DNA from: Chloroflexota bacterium
Lineage (GTDB): Bacteria > Chloroflexota > Anaerolineae > Anaerolineales > Anaerolineaceae
Length of the DNA: 13,761 nucleotides
Direction of reading: 5' to 3'
Assembly (NCBI GenBank): GCA_029777225.1
Contig: JAKOSR010000032.1
Coordinates: 1 to 13,761 of the forward strand
Below, piece by piece: positions 6,107 to 12,082 of the stretch. The notes under the pieces are model-generated. The model was given only the letters and a program-made list of their open reading frames with translations, was not told the origin of the DNA and did no database searches. Position 1 is the stretch's first letter. Each line of letters starts with the position of its first letter. Both the position numbers and the translations under genes were made by a program.

Positions 6107-7213
6107 TTAGGGATTACGGGCCGCAAAGATGGCCGGTGCGAGGGCTTGAAGTTCAGGGAGGCGATTCCCCAAAAGGGAATGGGCCAGGCGAGGGAGCTGG
6201 TTTTCTGCCAGACCGGTTGCCTCGGCGAGGGCATTCCGGGCAGGCCGGGTGAGGAGGTCCCCAAGCAAGCAACCTGGATGACCTATCACAATCAAATCAG
6301 GACGAAGAAGCAAAACCGTTCCAACCAGGCCCAGGCCGAGCTGGTGGCCGGATTCCTCCACGACTTCCGTGGCAAAGGGGTCGCCTTCCTGGGCTGCCTG
6401 GATAATCTTTTCAATCGTGACATCTTCATCCCAATGGCTGGGATGACGCAAACGCGCCAATTCCAACATGCCAGTGGCGCTGACGTAGCCATTCAGAGAG
6501 CCGGCTCTGCCCAAGCCCGCGGGCCCTGCAGGGCTGAGGATAAGGTTGCCAATTTTACCGGAGTTGCCATTTTCGCCCTGGTACAAGCGGCCGCCTGAAA
6601 GGATACCCGCTCGAACGACCGGTTTGAGGCTAATGAAGACCAGGTTGCGGACGTTTTGACCCTGGCCGAAAAGGGATTCCGCGAGCGCGCCCGCGTCCGC
6701 CCTTTGCGCGATAAAGACTGGCAGGCTGAAGCGAAGTTCGAGCTGCGATTTGAGGGGCACGTTGCGCCAATCGGGAAAATCTGCAGCGGAATCGACGATA
6801 CCGGTTTGAGCCTGGTAATCACCTGAGATGGCCGCGGATAAACGCACCGGAATGGGAAGGTGTTGGGCCTGCACGATGCTCAGCAGGCGGTCGGCCTGAT
6901 CGGCCAGGATTTCCAGCACGGTCTGGAAACTGGCTCCGCGGGGGGTGGGGGTGGCCAGGCTTTCGTAGACCAAGCCCGAGGGGTTGCCGTAGACCAGCAA
7001 CAGGCGCTCCCCATCGATATTGAAACCGAGAATGTTATTGGCAGAGGAACCTGCTGCGGGACTTTCTGAACGGAACATGGTGATGACGATTATAACGCCT
7101 ACCAGGATAAGCGCACTTATCGCGGGCTTGGAGAGACACACGCGTGGGTGGAGTCGGGTGGAATTGACAGCCTCTGGGGGGTTGCTTATAATGAATTCTG
7201 TACACCCGTCCAT
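6107..7213 (-). CDS. Degenerate ROK-fold protein, possibly membrane anchored
   Basis: The longest frame has 368 residues. From about residue 61 it follows the ROK (sugar kinase/NagC-like) pattern throughout, but every catalytic motif is changed. The N-terminal DxGGT phosphate motif reads FNIDGER (64-70). The catalytic ND-pair site reads QRADA, with R171 where Asp is expected. The second phosphate loop (LGTGIGAG) reads LKPVVRAG (196-203). GEIGH reads GKIGN (219-223), and the CxCGxxGC zinc loop has no cysteine. Kinase activity and the usual zinc site are therefore unlikely. Residues 31-47 (AISALILVGVIIVITMF) could be a membrane anchor. The start is uncertain: ATG 7213, GTG 7141 and ATG 7078 all lack a clear ribosome site. 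The tetR promoter lies inside codons 8-17 of the longest version, and the 7078 start would remove the anchor. Divergent from tetR. Confidence 0.72.
   Translation of the reverse strand: MDGCTEFIISNPPEAVNSTRLHPRVCLSKPAISALILVGVIIVITMFRSESPAAGSSANNILGFNIDGERLLLVYGNPSGLVYESLATPTPRGASFQTVLEILADQADRLLSIVQAQHLPIPVRLSAAISGDYQAQTGIVDSAADFPDWRNVPLKSQLELRFSLPVFIAQRADAGALAESLFGQGQNVRNLVFISLKPVVRAGILSGGRLYQGENGNSGKIGNLILSPAGPAGLGRAGSLNGYVSATGMLELARLRHPSHWDEDVTIEKIIQAAQEGDPFATEVVEESGHQLGLGLVGTVLLLRPDLIVIGHPGCLLGDLLTRPARNALAEATGLAENQLPRLAHSLLGNRLPELQALAPAIFAARNP
7164..7192 (+). promoter_or_regulatory. Consensus sigma70-type promoter of the TetR gene
   Basis: TTGACA (7164-7169) and TATAAT (7187-7192) are perfect and separated by 17 bases, the optimal spacing. 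Transcription would start near 7199, giving a leader of about 50 bases. The start region carries two abutting six-base palindromes, GAATTC and TGTACA (7193-7204), which might belong to an operator. Confidence 0.85.
7185..7212 (-). promoter_or_regulatory. Possible overlapping divergent promoter for the ROK-like gene
   Basis: On the minus strand TGGACG (7207-7212) and TATAAG (7185-7190) are spaced by 16 bases. They match consensus at four and five of six positions. The -10 overlaps that of the tetR promoter, so the two promoters would compete and share any operator. If real, transcription begins near 7178 and the ROK-like protein must start at 7141 or 7078, not 7213. Confidence 0.35.
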
Positions 7214-7249
7214 AAATTAACAGAAGCGGGGAAAGTGTAAGGTATCCTG

Positions 7250-7978
7250 GTGGCAAGAAAAGATGACCGCAGAGTGCAGCGCACAAGGAAAATACTAAGA
7301 GAGAGCTTATTGGAATTAATCCTGGACCAGGGCTATGACGATGTCAGCATCCAGGATATCACCCAGCGCGCCAACCTTGGCAGGGCAACGTTTTACCTGC
7401 ATTACAAGGAAAAAGACGAGCTTTTGCAGGATTTGTTGCATCAAATTTCGGAGGGTTTACTGGGTTCGGCTTCAGCCCCTGGCGCGTTGGGCTCGCCCCT
7501 GAGCAATCAGAAAGCGGTCCAACGGCTATTTGAACTGGCCACGGAGCATTACGACCTGTTTCGCATCATGACAATTGGAAAGGGCAGCGTGGTTGCCACA
7601 CGCCAATTAATGGCGATGATGCGCGATGTAGCCGGGCAGGCCCTGGAGGAAGTGCAGCAGGACGGCGGCACCCCCCCGTTGAGTGGGCCGAAGGATTTTT
7701 TGGAAAATTACCTGGCTGGTTCGCTGCTCGCATTGCTCTTGTGGTGGCTAGACAATGACATGCCGTACTCGCCGGCCGAGATGGCGTCCATGTTCCAGAC
7801 CATAAGCCCACTGACACACCCTGGATTGTTCTTGCGGCAGCCGGACGGTGACGGTGCTGGCGCGCACGCTCCCGCAAAAAAAGGTGCCAAGCCATCCTCC
7901 GCGGGGAAAGAAAAAAAGCAAAAAGAGACCGGAAAAACCGGCGGGGGCCCGGCAGGCGAGCCCAGGCAAAACGATTAA
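7250..7978 (+). CDS. TetR-family transcriptional regulator
   Basis: A 242-residue DNA-binding regulator. The N-terminal helix-turn-helix is clear: RTRKILRESLLELILDQGY at 11-29, then DVSIQDITQRANLGRATFYL and HYKEKDELL at 31-59. The ligand/dimer domain ends with the ENYLAGSLLALLLWWLDNDMPYSPAEMASMF pattern at about 152-182, typical of one TetR C-terminal subgroup that includes the DhaS-like regulators. Residues 198-242 form a low-complexity Lys/Gly/Pro tail that is absent from most relatives. The start is GTG 7250, preceded only by a weak TAAGG. It is divergent from the ROK-like gene and upstream of the three lipoprotein genes, either of which could be its target. The ligand is unknown. Confidence 0.9.
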   Translation: MARKDDRRVQRTRKILRESLLELILDQGYDDVSIQDITQRANLGRATFYLHYKEKDELLQDLLHQISEGLLGSASAPGALGSPLSNQKAVQRLFELATEHYDLFRIMTIGKGSVVATRQLMAMMRDVAGQALEEVQQDGGTPPLSGPKDFLENYLAGSLLALLLWWLDNDMPYSPAEMASMFQTISPLTHPGLFLRQPDGDGAGAHAPAKKGAKPSSAGKEKKQKETGKTGGGPAGEPRQND

Positions 7979-8061
7979 TCCGGCGCTTTCAGCCTGGCAC
8001 CGCGATTTTTTCCGGTTGAAGTACAATAGCTTTTGGTTTTTCTAAAAAGCCTAATCCTCTT

Positions 8062-8781
8062 ATGAGAGACGGTATGATGCCTTCCAAACTCCTGAAATTC
8101 TGGCTCAGCGCCATGGCTCTGGTGCTCCTTGCCGGGTGCGCGGCGCAAATGGAAATGCCCGCGACGGCAACACCCACCCAAACCGTGCTAACGGCCACGG
8201 TAATCCCACCCACCAATACCCCGGAACCAACGCTCACCCCGACGGCGACGCACACACCCACGCTCACGCCCACCATCACCCTGACGCCAACCGCCACGGT
8301 CATCCCATTCACGGGCTTCATGGACAATTTCGCGTTTTACCGGTCATGGTACAAAGACGAAAAGACCGTTTTTTACTTCTTGAATGCCGGCGTGGACCAT
8401 ACCCTGTACGCCCGCGCCGATGAATTTGACCTGGTCTGCAACCCGGACCCGGAACTGGCGACCTCGCTTGTGTGCGTGCATGACGCAAAGGTGGAGGGCA
8501 AATCCGTGATGGAGTTTGAATTCTTCGCGGACGAAGGTCGGAAGATGTCCGTGTACAAAAATTCGTTCAACACAGGACTGGCTGATAACACCATTTACCA
8601 TTGGCAAAATAACTGCCCGGACCGGGGAAAGAACGTTACGTGCGAATCGGAGTACCGCCTTTATGACGGTGTATGCTATTACAGCCATACTTGTTATGAC
8701 GCCTGCGGGCTGTATTACTCCATGGACAATTTACCCAAGGTCTTCACTGAATTCCAGGGGTTTACCGGGCCGTGCAATTAG
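8062..8781 (+). CDS. Six-cysteine-domain lipoprotein, copy 1 (long form)
   Basis: A 239-residue putative lipoprotein of unknown function. A hydrophobic leader ends in lipobox LAGC (C26). Residues 34-82 are a low-complexity Thr/Pro linker of the cell-surface spacer type. Residues 84-180 form a segment absent from the two downstream copies, with Cys126 and Cys138 that could pair. Residues 185-238 are the shared domain with cysteines at 185, 194, 205, 211, 215 and 238 and the hallmark TCYDACGLYYS. In-frame ATGs at 8074 and 8077 also fit, and GAGAG at 8064-8068 favours them slightly over 8062. The stop is TAG. The next copy begins 30 bases later. Even Cys number and export suggest disulfides. I do not recognise the domain. 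Confidence 0.85.
   Translation: MRDGMMPSKLLKFWLSAMALVLLAGCAAQMEMPATATPTQTVLTATVIPPTNTPEPTLTPTATHTPTLTPTITLTPTATVIPFTGFMDNFAFYRSWYKDEKTVFYFLNAGVDHTLYARADEFDLVCNPDPELATSLVCVHDAKVEGKSVMEFEFFADEGRKMSVYKNSFNTGLADNTIYHWQNNCPDRGKNVTCESEYRLYDGVCYYSHTCYDACGLYYSMDNLPKVFTEFQGFTGPCN
8161..8307 (+). repeat. Thr-Pro-coding low-complexity tract, copy 1
   Basis: An imperfect ACC/ACG/CCC-rich tract encodes the Thr/Pro linker of the first lipoprotein. Equivalent tracts occur in copies 2 (8995-9105) and 3 (9425-9586). Such tracts can expand or contract by slippage and may have helped duplicate the genes. Confidence 0.7.
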
Positions 8782-8811
8782 GGGCCGCAGGGATTTAGGG
8801 CTGTAGCAAAT

Positions 8812-9336
8812 ATGAAAAAACAATCCTGGAAAACAAGCTGGTTTGTGGCCCTGGCCCTGATTTTGGTGGCCCTCAATGCCGGATGCGGGGCGGCTCAGTC
8901 GGCCTCGCCCGGGGCACAAGGCCAGCTCGCGACCGATGTGGCCGGCACGGTGGTGGCATTGGATGGGGCGACAGCGACGGCCTTGGCCAACCGGACCCCC
9001 ACACCGACGAATACGGCCCTGCCCACGCCTACATCCACGCCGACGCCCAAACCGACAGAGACCATTGAGCCGACCCTGACGCCAACGCTGACCCCCACCT
9101 GGTTCCCGAGCCCCTATTTGCAGTGGCCGCGGGCCACTTTTACCGCCGCGGACGTTTCCTGGGGGGAGTGGTGCCCTGCCCGCGGGGAGAACGTCTCGTG
9201 TGAGTTTGAATACCGAAATTACAGCGGGGACTGCCTGGTGGGGTGGACTTGTTATGATGCCTGCGGCTTGTATTACGCGGTGGACACCATCAAGGACAGA
9301 GGCGGAAGTTTTGTTTTTACCGGACCTTGCTATTGA
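8812..9336 (+). CDS. Six-cysteine-domain lipoprotein, copy 2
   Basis: A 174-residue putative lipoprotein, function unknown. MKKQSWK and a hydrophobic helix lead to C25 in LNAGC, a lipobox with an atypical Asn at -3. A short Ala-rich helix (about 37-60, TDVAGTVVALDGATATALAN) precedes a Thr/Pro linker at 62-98. The C-terminal domain starts at YLQWPRATFTAADVSW and has cysteines at 121, 130, 141, 147, 151 and 173. Blocks SCEFEYR and TCYDACGLYY are shared with the neighbours. The first copy's extra module is absent. ATG 8812 has only a weak AGGG upstream. It ends 16 bases before the preferred start of copy 3, consistent with one transcript. Confidence 0.87.
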   Translation: MKKQSWKTSWFVALALILVALNAGCGAAQSASPGAQGQLATDVAGTVVALDGATATALANRTPTPTNTALPTPTSTPTPKPTETIEPTLTPTLTPTWFPSPYLQWPRATFTAADVSWGEWCPARGENVSCEFEYRNYSGDCLVGWTCYDACGLYYAVDTIKDRGGSFVFTGPCY

Positions 9337-9352
9337 TATGGGAGCGTTGCGC

Positions 9353-9817
9353 ATGAAGCGATTGTTATTGATTTCGAGCTTATTGGTGTTGGCGCTTGCC
9401 ACGGGGTGTTCCGCCCTGAGCCGGCCGGAGCCAACGGCCACACCAACAGTCACCGCCACCGACACGCCGACTTTGACCGCGAGCCCGACGGTTACATCAA
9501 CCCAAACGCCCACCCTGACCCCCACCCTGACTGAAACCGCGACACCGACGGACACACCGACCGTAACGGTCACCCCGACGCTGGCGCTGACGGCCCGCTT
9601 AATCTGGCCACGCGCACGGTTTGCCCCGGGTGACGTGGTTTGGAATACGGCTAACGATTGCGCGCTACGGGGGGAGTCACTCTCCTGTGAGTTTGAATAT
9701 CGAAAAGATGGACAGGGTTGTTACGTGGGGGCCACCTGTTACGACGCGTGCGGTTTGTTTTACTCCATCAATACCATCCCACCAGGTGTGGAAGAATTTT
9801 CAGCCCCCTGTTGGTAA
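9353..9817 (+). CDS. Six-cysteine-domain lipoprotein, copy 3
   Basis: A 154-residue putative lipoprotein, the most compact of the three. ATG 9353 is chosen because GGGAG at 9340-9344 lies eight bases upstream and MKRLLLISSLLVLALATGC gives a good signal with C19. ATG 9338 is in frame but overlaps that motif, and the frame extends still further upstream inside copy 2. Residues 25-78 are the Thr/Pro linker. LIWPRARFAPGDVVW (83-97) matches copy 2. Cysteines at 103, 112, 123, 129, 133 and 153 keep the shared spacing. It ends just before a hairpin terminator. Function unknown; a surface or envelope role is inferred from the lipobox and linker. Confidence 0.87.
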   Translation: MKRLLLISSLLVLALATGCSALSRPEPTATPTVTATDTPTLTASPTVTSTQTPTLTPTLTETATPTDTPTVTVTPTLALTARLIWPRARFAPGDVVWNTANDCALRGESLSCEFEYRKDGQGCYVGATCYDACGLFYSINTIPPGVEEFSAPCW

Positions 9818-9822
9818 TAAAA

Positions 9823-9855
9823 AAAGGTCCTGGACAGTGATTGACCGGGGCCTTT
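9823..9855. terminator. Terminator between the lipoprotein cluster and the kinase gene
   Basis: An 11-bp stem with two G-U-type pairs (AAAGGTCCTGG at 9823-9833, CCGGGGCCTTT at 9845-9855) and an 11-base loop. On the minus strand it is followed by TTTT and more Ts from the A-run at 9819-9825, making it a good terminator for the kinase gene. On the + strand the tail is TTTCATTTT, so it probably also stops lipoprotein transcription, less strongly. Confidence 0.78.
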
Positions 9856-9866
9856 CATTTTGAGGC

Positions 9867-11207
9867 TTAGTACTTGTAACTGCCGCCGCCGATAAATTCG
9901 CGGATGACTGAATTCTCCGGCACGAAGGAGTCGTCTGCCACCGCGTCAATCTCCTGAAAGAGGGTGTTCACCCGGTCTGCCCTTGTCCAGGCATCCTGTC
10001 TGAGCGTGTCGTCCTTGAATTCCTCAGCCCAACGCGCGAATTCCTGCCCCAGTTTGCTCTTGTAGATAGGCAGCTCGTAGGGCATGGCGCTATTGACAAT
10101 GGTATCCACCGAATTAACGTAGGGCACGATGTGGCGCAGCTCGCTGGAGCGCACGTAATGCCAATGCAGGAGCGTCTGGGTGGGGTCGTAGGCGCGGTGG
10201 GCCCGGTCGCGCAGCATGCGGCGAATGAGGCGGATATCGGTCCAGCGGACGTATTTTCCGTGGCTGTCCTTGAGCTGCAAGAGCGGCTCGATGTAAAGTT
10301 TGAACTTCATCTCGGGAGGAATGTCCTTGGTCATCTCGGGATACAAGCCATGCAGGCTGTCAATCAGGATAATTTCATTCTTTTCGAGCTTCATGGGGGT
10401 GTGTTCAGGCAGGCTGTGGCCGGTTTTGAAGTCGTAATAGGGGATGCGCACTTCCTTCCCAGCGAACAAATCGACCAGGTTTTGGTTAATCAGTGCCATG
10501 TTGAGCGCCTGGGGCGTTTCAAAGTCGTAATCCCCAAACTCATCCTTTGGGTGCATCTCGAGGTCATGAAAATAGTGGTCCACGTTCAGCGTAACCAGAC
10601 GTAAACCCTCGCGCGCCAGCTCTTCCCCCAGCTTGATGGTGGTGGTGGTTTTACCACTGGAGGAGGGGCCGGCGATAAAGACCATCCTGACTTCATCCTT
10701 GCGGGAAAGGACCATGTTGGCGGCGTGTTCCACATCCTCGTGATAAGCCGCTTCGGCGGCTGTGACCACTTCGTGGAGGCTGCCCTCACGGATGCGTTGA
10801 TTCAAGAGCGCGGTCGTGTGCACGTTGTGGGAACAAGCCCAGTCCAGTGACTGCCAGAGCTTGGCCCAAGGGATGTTGGAAGATGGCGATTCGTCGGGTT
10901 CGGAGCGTTTTTCGCGCTGGCGGGCGCGCTCGTTGCGGTAGAGGATGTAGGCCTTGGCAACGCGGGCGTGGCCGTTCTCAATCAGGACCTTCTCGACCAA
11001 ATCCTGGATTTGTTCGATGGATGGGTTGGTACCCGGGGGGGTGTTTTGCTCGAGCAGTTGAACCACCTGGTTGGAAAGGTCTGCGGCTGTGGCACGGTCC
11101 CTGCCGCCGACCGCGACGGCTGCCCGATAGATAGCGTTGGTGATGCGGTCTGGTGTGAATGGGACGACTGTTCCGTTGCGCTTGATGACGTGGGTGATTG
11201 TGGTCAT
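9867..11207 (-). CDS. ATP-cone fused to a uridine-kinase-like P-loop kinase
   Basis: A 446-residue cytosolic protein. Residues 4-96 are an ATP-cone (KRNGTVVPFTPDRITNAIYR, later ENGHARVAKAYILYRNERAR), the nucleotide-sensing module of ribonucleotide reductases and NrdR. After a linker the phosphoribulokinase/uridine-kinase domain starts near 150 with Walker A GPSSSGKTTTT (180-190). It continues with NVDHYFHD (208-215), KDEFGDYDFETPQAL, IPYYDFKTGH, ILIDSLHGLYP (280-290) and TDIRLIRRMLRD, and ends in NSVIREFIGGGSY. This tracks the bacterial nucleoside-kinase group that usually has N-terminal TGS/ThrRS-like domains, here replaced by the ATP-cone. It would phosphorylate a nucleoside or similar alcohol with ATP, regulated by nucleotide; the substrate is not certain. 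The ATG has AGGAGG (11213-11218) five bases upstream. Confidence 0.87.
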   Translation of the reverse strand: MTTITHVIKRNGTVVPFTPDRITNAIYRAAVAVGGRDRATAADLSNQVVQLLEQNTPPGTNPSIEQIQDLVEKVLIENGHARVAKAYILYRNERARQREKRSEPDESPSSNIPWAKLWQSLDWACSHNVHTTALLNQRIREGSLHEVVTAAEAAYHEDVEHAANMVLSRKDEVRMVFIAGPSSSGKTTTTIKLGEELAREGLRLVTLNVDHYFHDLEMHPKDEFGDYDFETPQALNMALINQNLVDLFAGKEVRIPYYDFKTGHSLPEHTPMKLEKNEIILIDSLHGLYPEMTKDIPPEMKFKLYIEPLLQLKDSHGKYVRWTDIRLIRRMLRDRAHRAYDPTQTLLHWHYVRSSELRHIVPYVNSVDTIVNSAMPYELPIYKSKLGQEFARWAEEFKDDTLRQDAWTRADRVNTLFQEIDAVADDSFVPENSVIREFIGGGSYKY

Positions 11208-11242
11208 GCCTTCCTCCTGTGATAAACCTACGCGCTGGGAAG

Positions 11243-11251
11243 ATTATAGCA
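11243..11251 (-). promoter_or_regulatory. Extended -10 promoter of the kinase gene
   Basis: On the minus strand this reads TGCTATAAT, an extended -10 (TGn plus TATAAT). No good -35 hexamer is visible, as expected for this class. The start would be near 11236, giving a leader of roughly 28 bases that contains the AGGAGG ribosome site. Confidence 0.65.
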
Positions 11252-11321
11252 CGCAGCCTGAGCCAAAGTCTCAGCATCCAAGGTTTGCATCCCTTCGGAA
11301 AGCGGTTGTTTTGGCCTGCCA

Positions 11322-11330
11322 TGCTATAAT
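11322..11330 (+). promoter_or_regulatory. Extended -10 promoter of the glycerophosphodiesterase gene
   Basis: TGCTATAAT again, now on the + strand. The last T is at 11330 and the ATG begins at 11338, so the expected transcription start coincides with the start codon. That predicts a leaderless mRNA, consistent with the absence of a Shine-Dalgarno. Confidence 0.65.
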
Positions 11331-11337
11331 ATCGGGC

Positions 11338-12081
11338 ATGGAGAAGCCGCCAATCCCCCTGGTCATCGCGCACCGGGGCTGCTCTGCGCATGCCCCTGAA
11401 AATACGCTTGCTGCCTTCCGCATGGCCCATGAAGCGGGCGCGGACGGCATAGAGCTGGATGTGATGCTTTCTGCCGACGACCGGTTGGTGGTTATCCATG
11501 ACGCCACGGTGGATCGCACCACCAATGGCAATGGCCGGGTGGACCGAATGCCATATGCCGCTCTGAGGGAGCTGGACGCGGGTGCCAAGTTCTCTGAAGC
11601 GTTCCAGGGGGAACGCCTTCCGCTGCTTGAGCAGGTGTATGAAGCGCTGGGTGGCAAATTCCTCATCAACGTAGAATTAAAAAACTACGCCCATCCCTTT
11701 GACCAACTGACGCAGAAGGTTGTCCGGCTGACGCAGGCGCATGGCCTTGTGGATAGCGTAATGTTTTCCTCCTTTAATCCGCTCAACCTCAGCCGGGCAC
11801 GCCGGCTGGAACCGCGCATCAGGCTGGGGTTGCTGACATTCCCCGGGAATGCCGGCCGCGTTTTGCGTGGAAAAGTGGGCCTGATGTTCCCACAGGACGC
11901 GCTGCATCCTTACTTTGAGGATGTGACAGCCAGTATGGTGGAAGTGGCGCATAAACGCGGGCACCAGGTGAACCCCTGGACCGTTGATGACCCGGCCGCG
12001 CTCAAGCGCCTGAGGGAGTTGGGTGTGGATATGGTCATCTGCAACGACCCCGCGGCCGCGCGCCTCATCCTGGAGGGGTAA
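11338..12081 (+). CDS. Glycerophosphodiester phosphodiesterase
   Basis: A 247-residue GDPD-family TIM-barrel enzyme that hydrolyses glycerophosphodiesters to glycerol 3-phosphate and an alcohol, recycling phospholipid head groups. The active-site landmarks are all visible: IAHRG (H12, R13), APENT (E21), GIELDV (E39, D41), VIHD (H54), NVELK (E113, K115), then VNPWTVDD (211-218) and a C-terminal MVICNDP. No signal peptide is seen, so it is probably cytosolic. The frame runs upstream to 11137, but that stretch overlaps the divergent kinase gene. ATG 11338 gives the normal family N-terminus and lies where the promoter predicts a leaderless start. The next gene begins immediately after its stop. 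An equivalent diesterase with another substrate is possible. Confidence 0.92.
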   Translation: MEKPPIPLVIAHRGCSAHAPENTLAAFRMAHEAGADGIELDVMLSADDRLVVIHDATVDRTTNGNGRVDRMPYAALRELDAGAKFSEAFQGERLPLLEQVYEALGGKFLINVELKNYAHPFDQLTQKVVRLTQAHGLVDSVMFSSFNPLNLSRARRLEPRIRLGLLTFPGNAGRVLRGKVGLMFPQDALHPYFEDVTASMVEVAHKRGHQVNPWTVDDPAALKRLRELGVDMVICNDPAAARLILEG

Positions 12082-12082
12082 A

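Noticed and set aside
7073..7094. TATAAT on the minus strand (7089-7094) as promoter for a short ROK-like protein starting at 7078
   Set aside because: No -35 or extended -10 accompanies it, and it lies within a frame encoding a coherent hydrophobic helix. It is kept only as an uncertainty about the start.
9200..9352. Longer N-terminus for lipoprotein copy 3
   Set aside because: It lies inside copy 2 in another frame. The signal peptide and the GGGAG site place the start at 9353.
8731..9573. 280-residue minus-strand frame rich in Val-Gly repeats
   Set aside because: It is the antisense reading of the Thr/Pro linker tracts, which keeps frames open. It has no ribosome site and no recognisable fold, and it overlaps two well-supported genes.
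8161..9586. Thr-Pro tracts as a CRISPR array or satellite DNA
   Set aside because: The repeats are short, imperfect, in codon register and confined to the linkers of three lipoproteins. There are no uniform spacers.
11137..11337. Longer N-terminus for the glycerophosphodiesterase
   Set aside because: The extension overlaps the 5' end of the divergent kinase gene and its promoter, and the family begins right before the IAHRG motif that follows ATG 11338.
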